Shown: one piece after another, positions 32,638-46,562 of the stretch | Layout of the letters: each line of letters starts with the position of its first letter | Numbering within the stretch: position 1 is the stretch's first letter | The notes under the pieces: generated by a model | Seen by the model: only the letters and a program-made list of their open reading frames with translations | Databases searched by the model: none | Told to the model about the DNA's origin: nothing | NCBI GenBank assembly: GCA_033030425.1 | Contig: JAUFSD010000025.1 | Coordinates: 248,001 to 312,000 of the forward strand | DNA from: Verpa conica | Lineage: Eukaryota; Ascomycota; Pezizomycetes; Pezizales; Morchellaceae | Reading direction: 5' to 3' | DNA: 64,000 nt | Program-made: the position numbers and the translations under genes

Positions 32638-35600
32638 CGGACGAAGCGAGATCCTGTTTATATTGAAATTCCTCTTTTAAAAAATATTGGTGAAAAAAGA
32701 ATAAGTTTTTTTTTTTTTTGATGAGTTGCTTGATGGGTTGTGGTTGATCTTTAATGCTTGCTGGCCATGGAGCAACTTTGGTACACACGCGAAAATGAAA
32801 AAATGAAAAAGCTGAAATATCAACGCCGAACGACCTGTTTTTGGACCTCCGTATGGAAGGTGCGGACCGACCAGATAATGTAAGATCTCTCGAGGCGGGC
32901 TGGCAGCCTCGCTCACTCGCGAAAGAGGGGATGTTGCATGCGGCTCCAGGTCAAGTCAAGGTGGGCTCTGACGTGTCTGGCAGAGTACGAGGTGAATGTG
33001 GTTATCAATGCATCACCACTTTAGCGTAAACCCTCCCCGCTAGTTCTGAACTGTCTTTTACAGACTTTTGCTGCACAGAACCCAGATAGATGTAAACGTC
33101 TCAATCTGACTGGCTCTCGATGAAGGACAAAAAAAGTTACTGTACCCTTCACCAATTGGCTTTAAGGTTCGCCCTCCCTGTCTGACCACTCAATTCAACT
33201 CAGATCATGTCGAAACCAAGGCACGCACAAGCCTTAGACCGGAGATGTGGGGGAGAACTTTCGGCGAGCGGAGCTACATTCCCATGCAGAAGCAGCGCCA
33301 AAAAAAACCCGCGAGGTGCGCTGCTCGCTAGCGATCCACTGACCAACAGTAAGCGAAATCGTAGTCGCAATTCGCCATTGTTCCCTTTCGTGTGGTATAT
33401 ATCTGGCCCTGCGGCCGTTTGTTGACGAAGTTGATTCTGATAGGGCCACGGTGTTGCTGCATCGATTGAGTACTTCCAGCATTCGCTGGTTTACTAAGTG
33501 CTTCTTACCCCACTTAGATAGCCTACCTTTCTCCACCACCTTGAGAGGCTCGTGAAACCGGTCAGCAATAAGATATCGCTCTTCCAGAGATCACAAGAAA
33601 CTCTGCACATATCCGCAAAGATCTCCATTTGATCGAGCGATCCTATTCCTTGAAAGTTCCCGAAATTGTATATTGCACTTGTTCCTATTCTTTCTCTCCG
33701 GCTCTCAATTCCACCCAGCCACAGCGAGGAATCAGACAAATCGGTTTCTTTACCCAGGGTTTAGACCTGCGGCGCGGAAAGGACGGGTTTCTCTGAGGGG
33801 GAAAAAGCAAAAAAATCGCCCTTGGTAACATGACTTTAGTAATTGTCCAACTGGCGAATTATATCGTTATATAATTTTTCTTCTCTCTCTCTTGTTATGC
33901 AGGAACCCTATGAACATTTGACAACCTGAATAAGAACAGAACCAGGGAAAAAAACGAAAGAGAAAGCTTGAGCCTATCCCATTATTAGAGAGACAAACAT
34001 CAAAAATAAAGGGTAAAACCCAATTCGCATGGGAAAATTAAATAAATTAAAAAAAATAAAAAATAAAAAAAGGAACGAGAAACAAAAACGTACCATCACA
34101 TGCCACTAGCGGGGGGGGGGGGTCTCTCAACGGCTGCAGGGTTAGTGGCGGATCGTGGAAAGAACGCAAGTGCTAGTCTGCAATGTGTTTCCAATCCACG
34201 ATCTCTCCCCAAACGCCCCGCCACAGGGAAAATCAAAATCACCAAACACGACTGCAAACGTGGTGCCCCTGATGCCACCGCCGCCACGGCGGAGAGAAGG
34301 CAGGCAGGCACCTACCTTCCGGTGCACCGTGCCCCGGCATGTGTAGGTATAATAACCGGTACCAGTCTCTGCTCGAGAACTAAATCCGAAAAGTCGTCAT
34401 AAGCAGCCCAGTGCAGTGACCTGCACAGTTCAAGTAGGTAAGCAATATAATAGCTCTTTGCAGGCACCCAGAAATCGATGATTCCCAGACGTTCACACCT
34501 CGATTCGTTCTTTGGGACCCTGGAGATTCCGATGACGGGGGTACCCGCCACGAAGCCCACTGACAGTAACACCACCCCACCACCAGCAAGCCATCAGAAA
34601 GTCATCCAGCGGTCCATCAGAGCATCAGTAAGCCATCAGGGTGGGGGGGAGAAAACGTTTTGGCCAATATATGGCGGGGTAGACATCGTTTATATCGCAG
34701 GAACAAAAAAGTATCGCAGAAATGACGGACCGGAAGAATCGCTTCTACTATACCCAAACCGTCAGCATATATGCATAGGAACACAGCGGGAAAAAAACAC
34801 GCTGTTGCAATAACCGCATTCTTCTGCTCTGCTCCTCCCCCAGTCCATACCTCTGTGAATAAAAAGTGTTCCGTGTTCCTCCGTTGTTTGGTTTGTTCGT
34901 TTGTTTGTTGAAACTGTGGCCGATGTGATGTTCTTGCCCGTGATTACGACCTATTTTCTCGATTCATGCCGAAATGCGAATTCCGAAACGCCTCTGACAT
35001 TTCCATATGCGTAAAAGAAATTCCAGTTTGGCCGGTTCCTTCATCATATATATGCTGCCGGTACGTAACCACCCTCAGTCGTTGACCAAAGAGGGCCTGA
35101 GTGATGTTGACGATGGTAAGGCGAGCAATAGAAATCCTGCAGTAGATCATATTCTTCCCGGAGGTGGGGGAGGGGGTGTGGGAGTGGAGAATGTGGAAGG
35201 GGGTAGAGAGTGAACTGAGTTTCAGCTTTCTCGCCTTTTTTCTTTTATTATTATCATTATTATATTTTATTTTTATTCCTTTACTCATTTTCTTTCTTTT
35301 TTCCTCTTTCTCTCACTTTTCATACGGGGAGGGGGGAACAACCCAGAAAGAAGAAGAAAAAACTCGGTGGCCAAAACCAAACAGTGCAGAGCTCCTCGAT
35401 GTAGTTGGCTCGAGGACTCCGCTAATCAAGGGGAAACCTCGCTTGGTTGCATGACGCGTTTATTTTGTGCGTTGCCGGCAGTTTGCGTCACGGCCGGTTG
35501 GGTTGCTTTACTAGGTACATGTAGGTTACAGGTAGGGTAGTGTAGGTAGGGTAGGTGGTAGGTACCTACATGTACCCACGAGGGCAGAGAGTATGTAGCA

Positions 35601-37105
35601 TGTAGGGAGAGGATGAGCAGTTCAAGTGTCGGTCTGTAAGAAAAAAAAAAAAAAAAAAAAAAATATCTCTTGGCAAACTCGACCATTCCTATCATTTTCC
35701 ATTTTTCCATTTGCTTTTTTTTTTTTCGCCCCCCCCCTTCTATTACTCTCTCTGTCTCTCTCTCCCTTGCTTTTTCCTACCCAATACCGCATTCGGATTC
35801 TGCTCTTGTGATGAGCTCTCTCTCTTAAGGAGTTATCATGTAGGAGTAGTAGTAGGACTCAGGGTAATCCCCTTAACTGCATGCCTAAAAGCAGAGTGAT
35901 GAACCGTGATTGCTCTCTCTCCCCGGCGCTAGAGTAGGAACCTCCCCCCCTCGGAGATGCGCACATCCGAAACCGCGTTCGCGCGATCAACCATCATCAC
36001 ATGCTACACCCATTCCTGGGAAGACGCGACGCGCCCGGGGAAGGGGGGGGGAGGGGTGGAAGAAGAAAGAAAGAAGGCAGGGTAGGTAAGGTAAGGTACG
36101 CGCGTGGGAAGAGGGAAGAGGAAAAAAAAGAAAAAAAGAATGTATCAAGATGCTCATGGGACATTCCGAGACTATAGTGAGAAGGTCTAACCAGTGGGAA
36201 AAATAAAATAAAAAAATAAAAAAAGGGTTAGCTAGATCGGTATTCATGGCATTGTGGATTCCTTGCCTGAGATGGCCAGTAGAAAAATAGCTATATCGAT
36301 TCAACCCAACGCCTGAGTATTATAAAGAACACGAATACCAACTAGGGTATAAAAGGAACAATAATAACAAGAAAAAAGGACCTAATCCAGCCAGCTTCAA
36401 CCAACCCCATATGCACACCTGGAAAAGAAAGTGTTTTGGAAGGATCGCAGATCGAGAGACAAGATAGATGGACTAGAGTACAGTTACAATAAACCCGCCT
36501 TCCTTTCTCTTTCCCCGATACAAAACCCTTGATATAGGGAATGTTCCACCCAACATTTCGTCATTTTAGTCAGAACCGAAACACAACGTCAGGAAATTTC
36601 TCGCGTCAAGGCAAGCACGCAAGAAAGAGAAATTGGGCGAGCGTTAGAGTTGGAAAGGAGAATCAACATCAACAGCAACCAATATCCGTTTCCATTCATA
36701 GCATTGAAAACGCATCCTACATCATTGACCCTCTACCATCTGCAATCCATTCCTCCCTCACCCCCTCTCCGCCCCAACTAACTCAACAGCTACATTTTTT
36801 TAAAACTTTAAGATAATTCCCCACTACAGCTCTCCCCACCCCCTCCCACATGCCAATGCTTTTATAACTCCTGGTGCAGGATGAGACGAGTATTGAGCCG
36901 AGGCATATCAGCTTCTCCGCCGACGACAAGATATGCCGAAAAAAAAAAAGTTGAACCTGAAACTAGTATGGGGGAGGCGGAAAAAAAAAAAAGAAAAAAA
37001 AAGAACCAGGGAGACTAAAGGGTACGGGAAATTATATAAAAAATAACAAGAAAAGGAAAGAAAGAAAAAAAGGTTGTCATCTTTTTTTCCCCCTTCTTTA
37101 CTTCT
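32638..37105. other. 4.5-kb intergenic region
   Basis: No frame here has convincing coding structure. The stretch holds the promoter of the 646-aa gene and, at its right end, the 3' flank of the NHP6 gene. It is rich in homopolymer and pyrimidine tracts (for example 35640-35770). An inverted pair GTACATGTAGG...CCTACATGTAC lies at about 35515-35578. A non-coding RNA could be hidden here but nothing identifies one. Confidence 0.4.
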
Positions 37106-37808
37106 TTACTCGTCTTCCTCCTCCTCCTCGTCCTCGGGGGCCGCAGACTGTTCCTCCTTATCGTGTCAGTATGGATCAGGAGGAATCTGGACTGGTATTT
37201 CTTTTTGATTTGGGCTTGGGTTTGTCGTCCGTTTTGACGACGACGGGAGGACTTACAAGGTAGGCGGCCTTCTGCTTTTCGTACCGCTCTTTGTCGACGA
37301 GCGCTTTGTCTTCGTATGGTTTCCGTTGCAGCGCGGTGAGGGCCTTCCAGCGCTCGCCGAGAACTTTACCGACTTGGCCTGCAGGCGGTTAATATTATGT
37401 TCCTGGTAGGGGGAATTGGGGGCTCTTGGTTCTACTTACCGAAGGCAATACCGGGATTCTCGGTCCTAACGTTTTCACGCTGTTCATTTGCAAAGAACAT
37501 GTATGCGGAAAGACCACGCTTAGGGGCGTTAGGATCTAGAGAAGATATAGTATTAGCAATTAATTAATTCATCGATCGCTGCATCATCATCTCATCTCAT
37601 CTCTTTTTGATGAGGCATCACCATCCATCACCCCATCATCATCCATCACTGAAACCAGCAATAGAGAATAACGAGAATAACGGGAATAACGAGAATTACA
37701 CTGAAATAGCCAGCGAAATAGAATGGAAAGTGAATGGAGAGAAAAAAACATACCCTTCTTCTTCTTGGCACCCTTCACGGGCTTACGAGCCTTCTCTGAA
37801 CGAGGCAT
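37106..37808 (-). CDS. NHP6: HMG-box non-histone chromosomal protein NHP6 (four exons, 107 aa)
   Basis: Exons are 37808-37754, 37535-37440, 37378-37257 and 37156-37106, with three GT-AG introns in consistent phase. The product starts [18 protein letters not shown] (a basic tail) and continues into a single HMG box: [40 protein letters not shown], then EKQKAAYL. It ends in an acidic tail (EDEEEEEDE). This architecture is that of fungal NHP6, a DNA-bending chromatin protein that works with FACT and other remodellers in the nucleus. Length matches the family (~90-110 aa). The final intron could be retained, giving an alternative basic C-terminus instead of the acidic tail; the spliced form fits the family better. 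Confidence 0.88.
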
Positions 37809-40155
37809 TTTTTTTCTTTGTAGTTTTAACGGTTAAAAATCAAGAAGACGCGAATGTTTTTTTTTTTTTGCAGCGCGTCTGAAGCGGGAGTTAGTCAAGG
37901 AACAGAATTGTCGGTGGGGGATGACGACAGGAAGGGCTGGAAACAAGAGAGAAAGAGTAAAGGAAACAAGAACGGATGATCATGATAGGCAATTGATGGG
38001 AAACAAGAAAGCGTGGATAGCAATTGAGATAAAAAGAGAAAAAAGCAACAAGCGTGGATAATACAGCAGCAGTGAGGCAAAAGACATCGCTTAGCTCTTG
38101 TTGGGGGAATACATTATGCAGAGTGAGTGCGGTTTGATGAAGAGACACAGTAAGAGACACAAAGCGGTGATGAAAATAACAAAATGGATCGAGGGGATGA
38201 ACAAACCTTTCAAACGAGATACAACAGATAGCACAGAATAAACCGTGCAAAGAACTATCTGTTCTGTGAATTTCGAAAAATAGAGGTCAGCGGTGGTTGT
38301 TTTTATTGCGGAGGACACTATCCCTATCTTATCGCTTGTAGCAACAAGAAGTCGGGGGGGGGAGACAGTAGGGGGAAATTTTTGGTGGTGAAAGATTTGG
38401 GAGGGAGGAGACTTACTCACAACAGTGGGATGTATGGGGCAGTGAGAGAAAGAGAGCAGAGGGAGAGGAGAGAACACAGTACAGGTTGGGTGGGAAGAAA
38501 AAACAGTGGGAGTGGGAGACCTTATGCTGTGGGCGGACCTCACATCACCCCGTCTTTCGGGGGGGCCTACCACACACAGTAACAAGGCCCACCTAAATTT
38601 GCCTATGGGTTAATTAGCACGTAGCAGCAACACCGCACCCCAGCCACCCAATTAGAGGGATGGATTCCGCATTCTTCCCCTAACCCACCTCTGCGCGCAG
38701 CTCAACGCCCGTCATGGTTGCTTGCTGGGCGGTAGGCGGTGGTGGGTAGGGTGCGTAGGTATGTAATTTCATGTAGGGAGGATGTGTATGGGGCTGTTTG
38801 TAGCTGGGATACGCAGCAGAATATGTACAGGTAAGCAATCCTCGCGGGCAACGAAGCCGACAAGAAATGTATCAAAGGACTCGAGTTCGCCTGGCCACAG
38901 TAATTGCCATACTCGCCATGGGGAAGTCGCGATGGTCTGTGCTTTAGCTCCACGTTGGATCATTGGCGGAACCCGCGTGTGTTAGTCAGCACGCGACGTC
39001 TTGGCAACCCCCCAAACATGTCTAGTGCGGGAACCCACATGTGTGGGTGTTTGTATATTATTCTACATGTACGGGGGAGAGAGACCCATAAGCTGTATGC
39101 TGTATCAAATGGCAAGAAACAGAGCGGAGCCGGCCATAGCCAGACAATGCGGAATATTTCGCTCAAGTGCCCGGCTACGGTAATTGCTTGCTTTGCCCAA
39201 GGATCATTGAGATGGCATCTCCCTTGGTCCATCGTGTGTATCAGCAGCCTTGGTTTGTTACATGTAGGCGGCTGTTGGAACCAAAGCTGGCTGGAGCTAC
39301 ATACATGTATACATGGTACAGGCAGAAGGGAGAGATACATGAAGTTAAGCAATTTTCGCAATCACGAACCTGGAAGCCGCAATGGGGAAAGTGGCGGGCT
39401 AGGCCTTCGCTTGGGTTATTGGGAGGCGAGCCTCTTACGTTAGTCATCACCTGAGCCTGATGTGTGCCGCGGAGGGAAGGTTTGCCACGGCCAGCCAGCC
39501 CTAAACCGTAATAACCAACGAGTCCTTTTGAAGTTCCAGCTGTAGCATATGTATAATCTCTGCCCAAGTATATGTATGTATCACCTTATTGATCATTTCT
39601 TATATTCCCTCAGCCCTGTTTGCTCGAGCTGGCTGGTGCAAAAGAAAAGAAATACCATGTCAGTCATATAACAGTACAGCAATCACGGTTCACGGATCCG
39701 CCCAACATACCCATGGCTTCCCACCCTTCCCCATTTCGCCAGAGGGATCATTGGCAGAACTCGTGAGCCTTAGTCATCCTCATCGCACCCTAGCGCCTAC
39801 GCGATTCCTTGGCCACCCCCTTTTCGCCTAGCTCATGGCCACTCTGGGAGGCTGGATGCGTTCAGGATGCTCTTTCCATCAAAACAAACTTCGCTGCTTC
39901 GTGTCCGCAACCCGCACCCATCCAAGCCCAGTTTTTTTTCAGTCGCGTTGGGCGCAAGGGCAAGCTGTTATCGACCGATGCTGACTTCACTATCCCACAT
40001 CCCTCCCAGCACCATCCCCCCCTTACGCCTCTAGAGCAGCGCGGCTTTTTTTTTTACGACGACAAAGAGGCCGAATACGAATATTTTTTCCCATCAGTCA
40101 ATTCCTTTGTGCTAGATAGTGTTTCGAAACAAACGAACCCCCCCCCCCAGCCAGT
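37809..40155. promoter_or_regulatory. divergent promoter region between NHP6 and the 1250-aa gene
   Basis: This 2.3-kb gap separates two outward-facing genes. It contains diverged direct repeats: GGATCATTGGCGGAACCCGC...TTAGTCAGCACGCGAC...CTTGGCAACCCCC at about 38957-39012 resembles ATCATTGGCAGAACTCGTG...TTAGTCATC...CCTTGGCCACCCCC at about 39748-39822. Several TACATGTA-containing stretches also occur. No gene is supported; the short frames here coincide with these repeats. Confidence 0.45.
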
Positions 40156-43100
40156 ATGGTTACCCAACACGGTGTGCCAAAGGCTGGCAGGAGTAACAGT
40201 AGTAGCAATAACACGTCCACCGTCAACACCCGCCCCGCGAACTCCCGTCCGGGGTTATCGCATTCGCGCACGACTTCCGATTCACCTAGTTTGCTGTCTT
40301 CCCCTCCAAACGCACGACGTAATAGTCTTCCCGGAAATACCTCGTTTCCGGATGACGATCATGAGCACGAGGCGGAACATCTTGACTCCCACATCACATT
40401 CCTAGACTCGCTTGATCTGGATTCGACGAGCACCGTCGATAGCGAGGACCCATCACCACGTGTGAGAAGGCTGTGCCAGACTCCCGGAGCAAAGTGTTCT
40501 CATTCTATGCCGAGAAGGCACACGGGGAGTGAGCGACGGGGACTTGATTTTGGCCTGCCAAAGAACATAGATGACGCCACGAGCATTATGGGGAAGAACC
40601 AAGACCGGGAGGTGATAGAACAGCGAAGAGACTATCCGCATCCGCGACGGGTTGGAAGTGCGCAGAGCGGCCGGAGCATTGATTCGCGACCAAGTACTTC
40701 GAATTCGATTAGAGAAGAGGAAGAAGAGGATTCCGAAGATGAGAGAGTAAGGAAGAAGAATGGGAAATTAGTGCGACAGTCATCTGTTTCCGGTAGTAGG
40801 CCTGAGAGTTCAACAAGTTCGCGCTCTGTAGAGCAGCAACCGCAGCAAGAGGGTACTAGGAAGGGGCCGATAAAAGGGTTGACAACTAGCCCTGTGAGAC
40901 GACGTCATCGGTCCAGTATGAGCACAGATACCCTCAATCTCGATAAAAAGGATACCGAAGGCGAAGAGACAGGCGAGCAGACAGGAGCAGCGAGCTTATG
41001 GAGAAAGAGAAGAATGGCAGATAGTGCAGCAGCAGCTTTTAGGAGTTCAGTCGCGAGATCATCGAGTGCTGGGGATTACAATAAGGAAGAGAAAGAGGCT
41101 GATAGGAGGGCAGAGAAGGCAGCCCTGGAGGAGATTAGCAAGGGTAAAGAACGGCTAAGTGGAATTGGATCAGAGACTACAGCAAATGGAAGTCCTATGC
41201 GAGTTGCATCACGCAGGACTACTAGCAGCAGTGGAACATCTACAATCAGATCTGGGAGTGGAATTAATGGAATTGACAAGGGAAAAGGTTCGATTATCCC
41301 ATCACGAGAGTCCTTTGGGTCACAAGCTGGTACAGGAAGCTCTAAAACACGCAAAGCAGAGGAGAAGCATGAGACACCTGCGACGGCAGCTGGCACAGAA
41401 GCTGGAAGAGCAGCAATTGCGAGAGAGGAAGCAGCAAAGAAGATTAGATCCTCGACAGTCACCACATCCCCATCAGACAAGCAGCAGCAGCAGCACCGGG
41501 CATCTCCCACGCTGGGTGGGGCAAAGGAACGGCCATCCTCCTCCGCATCCCTACGGAGTGGCCTCCCTCGGCCCTCAAACTCTGGCCCTAATACTCCTAT
41601 CAAAGCCAAGGCTTCTCTTTCTCTGGCATCTCCTAGTCGGGCTAAGAGTGGTCTGCCATCCCCATCCCCTAGGCACGAGAGAACTAAGTCTGGTGCCCCA
41701 TCAATGTTACACAGATCTTCTTCTTCTGCATCATCCTCATCCACTACTACTACTGCTGCTGCTGCTGCTCCCACAGCCACCTCATCTCGCTTTCAATCAT
41801 CAAATTCATCAACAGCACTTGGCCGTGATCCAGCTGTAAGAGGCAGGGAGCCTCCAAAGCTCCGGAATTTCACTGCTCCTGTTCAGCCTTCTCCAATCCA
41901 GGAAGCATCAAAGGAGGATATATCAAGGATATCTGATAGTCCTACTCCTATTGAAATGGAAAAGACACCATCCTCATCTGGCCCATCATCTAGCCATTCT
42001 CACTCTCGTCCGTCCTCTAGTCACTCGGCTATCTATAGCCCAACAACTACTACTGCTGATAAAGATTCAAAAGAAGAGCACGACAACCACCAAATAGTCG
42101 ACCATCTCGAAACCCTTCGCAAAATCACCCGTGTCTCCCCTCCAGGCTCAAACAGGAGCAGCTGGTCAACAGAGGCTGAGGAAGCAGCAGATGAGCCGAA
42201 GCCCAGAGAACGCCGTCGGGAGGAGAGGAAAAGGAAGGAGGATGAACAGAAGGATGCTGAACGTGAAGCTGCTCAGGTGAAAGAACTCATTGCATCCATT
42301 GACTCTCTGGGGAAAGATCAAAGGATCGAATCACCGCCAAGACTTTCCCGGACAAAGTCTTTGGATTCGGTACTCCCCCAACGCTTCAACAGTTCATTCG
42401 CTGAGCCGGAAAAACAGGAAACCCCCCCGAGACCAAGGTCTGCTGGTCGTAATTACAAGGACACCGATCTAGTCACACCAATCAAACTCTTCTCCCCCGA
42501 TAGCCAGATGGGAGAGTTCACCGCGAGACTACTGAGAAGTCCTGCAGTTGAAGACTATGAGGAGCTGCTCAACATGGAGGACAGTGACAAGGAGGGAGAA
42601 GATAGCATGAGGAAACAAAGGGTTCCCATTAGCCCCCCAATGAGTCCTGATAGTCCCAGAAGCCCTCTTGCAGAGAAACACACTGCAACAATAGAGGACC
42701 TTGCAAATGCCCCCAAGCCTCCCCAAGAGATCAAAGTTGTAAATCCCCGTCGCGCAATCATCAAGACGGCTGTCATTAAAAAGACTGTTCGCCCGCCATC
42801 AGCAGCCCGCATACCTAAGCGTTCTATCCTTGAGGACGACTCTGATGTTGATTCTCTCGAGTACCTCATCAAAAATGACCAGGACTTCTCTGCTCTTCTC
42901 AAACCTGGTTCCAGTGATGACGAAGAGGATGTCGATAGTATTGAAGTACTTGTTGGCAGCAAGCAGTATGAGCCTGAAGAGACCAAAGACCAACCCGTCC
43001 GCTCCCGTACGGATGTTGCAACAGCAGATCGCCAAGCTGAGGCCGAACGCGCAGTTCACGAAAAGCTCATGAATAGGCTAAGAACGCTGCAACTCGAGGT

Positions 43101-43960
43101 TCGCTCTGCAACCCGCGGGATTGAAGTCCTAGAACAATGGCTGCAATCCCCCGGCGACACTTCCTCTGGCTCATCCGATATAATTAGTGATATCTCCGAG
43201 CAAGAGGGTATTCTTTACCGGTTACGCTGCGAGGAAGAGCGACAGCGTGCACGCCTCGAGTGGCGGATTCTTGAAGAATCGAAGAAGAAGCGCGCGAAGG
43301 GGAGTTGGACGATGTGGGTGCTGAAGTGGGGCTGTGTGGTTTTCCTTGCGATGGCGATTTGGACGGCATTGGAGATCGCTATATTGTATGCATACCCTTT
43401 CGTTGAATATGCTATAGGCGATTCTTTCCATCCGTCTTAGTTTATTTTTTATAGTTCTAATACCAATTGTTTTTTCTTTGTACATGTGTAGTGTTTCGCA
43501 AATGCCCCCGGAATTTTCGAGCGTGCCATATGAGCTGAAAGAACCACCGACGATTGGAACGAGACCGACGAGGGCAATTATTAATGGGGTGATTACGGCT
43601 ACTCAACTCCCTGTTTGGCTTGCCCAGAACATTTGGTGGGCCCTTCAGCCCCTGTGGGCTGGGCTCCAAGTAGCCTGGGTTTACTTCTCTCAGGCTGCTA
43701 CCGAGGCAGCCTCAACAGCTAGCAGCGCCTCAAGGGGAGCTTCTTCGCTTGCTGTCAACACCGCAAATAACGTAGCTAGTGGCACGGTTAGCGTAGTTGG
43801 AAGCGTGACTAAGAAGGTATGGGGGGTGATTGAGGGGTTAGGTCCGGCGCCGGGCGTGGAGATAGTGCAAGAAGCTGTACCACACCCGTTGGAGATTGTG
43901 GTGGATGCTGGGGCTTTAGATATTGATCACGTTATTTGGGGTGGAGAGGTTGTGTGGTAG
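40156..43960 (+). CDS. large Ser-rich protein with C-terminal membrane segment (two exons, 1250 aa)
   Basis: Exons are 40156-43439 and 43492-43960. The 52-bp intron (GTTTAT...TTCTAATACC...ATGTGTAG) splits a Tyr codon in phase 2; without it the frame stops directly after the membrane segment. Residues 1 to ~900 are low-complexity (Ser, Arg, Pro, Thr, Lys) and probably disordered, with a His/Ser repeat near 615-625 and poly-Ser, poly-Thr and poly-Ala runs near 525-540. A helical region around 955-1060 (HEKLMNRLRTLQLEVRSATR, ERQRARLEWRILEES) is probably a coiled coil. One membrane segment follows at about 1063-1085 (WVLKWGCVVFLAMAIWTALE). The C-terminal 165 residues carry an amphipathic Trp-rich segment (WLAQNIWWALQPLWAGL) and an Ala/Ser/Val-rich stretch. 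It is probably anchored in an internal membrane; I do not recognise the family. The long antisense frames mirror its low-complexity composition. Confidence 0.7.
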
Positions 43961-46562
43961 TGCTAAAGTTGGAGCAAGGAATTAGAGTAGGGCTTTTTTT
44001 AGCGTTTTTCTGAGTACTGTTGACATTACTTTGGGTGCGAAAGCATGTTAGGTGTTATTGTTTTTGGGAGGACGATTATTTTTTGGGCGTTTTTAAACTT
44101 GCTTTTGTGTTGTGAGCGTGGTTTTGTATTGTTTATGTAGTGGGGGGTGAGGGTAGGATGTTTGATTTGTAGTATATTTTTTTGCGATAGGCTGGTGGTA
44201 ATTCTGGAGTGTGTGTTAGAGTAAGAAAGAGGGAAAGAGCTCTATTCTTATCTATTACCAATTCAAGGTTTTCTTTTCGTTTTTGTAGGTAGCTGTAGGC
44301 TTTGGGCCGTGAAGTTAATTTGGAATTGCATGGATATCTACGTCTTACTATCGTGGTATGGGATTGTATATCTTGGTTTGTAGTAGAGTATTAATTGGCT
44401 CCTGTAGGTTAGTGTTCTGCTTCATGAAATATCACTCGATAAATTATAGCCATTATTGTTAGGATATGGCTACCTAATTAGGTATAGCGTGGGTATCAAA
44501 GCAGGTATTTCTGGGTGACGTCTCTATAGGTTAGTAAGCCTATGAAGGCTTGGGAAAGGGTTTCTTTTAGGGCTTTAGGGTATCGTGGGATTGGATTAGG
44601 ATATATATATAGAGAGACCATGGAAATGCTTCAGCTAGAGACTCTCCTAGTCTACTAAGCTATCTAGATACTCAGAAGCAACACCATACCTTTTTCAATT
44701 ATAAGCTTGTTTCGAGAGCTGATGCGATGGTTAGTAACTTGTATATATAATATGGGTCTAATACATAGAGGATTCAACTCACTTTGCACTAGAATAAATA
44801 TACTAGGCGCTATCATAAAGCATCCTCATAGCTTCTTCCCAGAGTGTTGTAAAATAGAGAAAGGACGAGAGTTCAGGAGAGTCCAGTCACCTGAATGCTC
44901 CCTCCAACTCCTATATATACGTGGCCCTGATAGACCAGCCACCCACATTACAGGTCTCGGCACACTATGCCTATTTGATCCCGAGTGATTGTATGTGACG
45001 TAGTCAGGAGCCTACTAGATAGAATGAATGGATAAACACCTCTACTAGATAGTTCGCAAAGGTTAGTTTCAAAAAATGTGTTTTTGCTTCTGACATTAGT
45101 ATTTATGCGCCTCGCGTGGGCACTATATGGCATCTATTTCGGCTAGGAATTGTCAAGATAAAAGGTGATGTGAATCTATCTGCTAGCTTCTTACCTAAGA
45201 TTTAATCCTGCATTGACAGATTAGTTGTGATGTGATAACCCGTACTTTAGATAGCCGCATTGAGGTATGTATTATATGGAGAATTCTTACTTTTGCACGT
45301 CCTCGAGTATATGTTCAGCAAATGATTAATGGAAAAAAAAAGCCTATATATCAGTAAAACCGATAAGTTGTGAATGCAACCTACTGGTGGTAGTTTTTTT
45401 GTATTAATTTACTTTTTCCTATCCCGACAAGTATCAATACTTGGTCAAGATACATGAATAAAGAGTATCTACACGGAGCTCAGTCAGAAGCAACATCTCC
45501 CAGTATTAAAAATTTACTTCTAAGCTGAACTATGAAAAATCACTCGATTTACGTGAGTCACGTCAAGTGAATGAGTAATACATAAGGAGTCATACATCAG
45601 AGTCATAGACATATGAGTCACTATAAATAAATAGTCGGCCCCCTTTCAAGGGTCGGTGAGAAACGCAGCTGATTTTTTTTAGATAGATAGTCAAAGTCAA
45701 TAAACACCCTCGACCCTCCACTCCGAAAGATTGAGTATTACAGAGTAATTTGGAGTATCGAGTATACATGTATTTACTAGTGAGATACCTACTAGCTGTA
45801 TTGATAGCAATACATAGCGTACCGTTATATACTAAGGAATTTTTATAAGGAGGTTCTCAAGTTATAGACAGCATAACAGACTTTATCAGAGTACATGGAT
45901 AAATAATCCGTATACAACCTCACCGATGACTGATTGTTTGACTATGGGGGCATCAACGGCTCGAGTAGATTTGCTCTAGTCATCAGGATTCATGACCGTT
46001 TTAGGAAAATCTATAGAATTAGTGCTGGAACGAGTTTATGATTCCTCCCCTTCCTTGTGGCCATCCTATCACTTGACAAGAATCAAATGAGTGTTTCTTG
46101 TATTTGTAATTTTCATTTAGGTGTTATCTTTCTGTATCCCCTCGAGGCCATCTATACTTTGAGGTATGGCCACTGACCCATCGCAAAATCATGACCCGGT
46201 GTGACGTGACCTGCACCACGGTATGTAGGCCCGTCACCCCAAGCATATCAGTGGCTCACGGTATTATCCCAATTGTATATAGCTCACCGAAAACCTGACC
46301 CTAGAAATACAAATAATTTTATAAATCTTGCATTAATATTTCAATGTTTGGCACGTGATAGGAATACATGTATCTATTTTTTAAAAAGATATGTAGAAAA
46401 TGAAGAGAAACCCCCCCAACTCCCAAAGCGAATAAATTTTTTGAGGAAGAAACTGTAGATGAGATTTCTTTTTTTTTGTTTTCACTTGTTTTAAAAAAAT
46501 ATCACATACAAGTTTTTATTTCCCCATCCCAAGCCAAACGTAGAAAAATTAAGTCAACTAAT
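43961..46562. other. 2.6-kb intergenic region
   Basis: The first ~300 bp are the 3' flank of the 1250-aa gene (T-rich). The remainder is AT-rich without a supported gene; the 93-codon frame at 44707 and others lack codon bias or motifs. No inverted-repeat element with clear ends was found. The last few hundred bases (46440-46560) are probably the 3' UTR of the uL16 gene. Confidence 0.45.

Noticed and set aside
41076..41780. 234-codon minus-strand frame inside the 1250-aa gene
   Set aside because: It mirrors the low-complexity Ser/Ala/Arg composition of the plus-strand gene and has no independent features.
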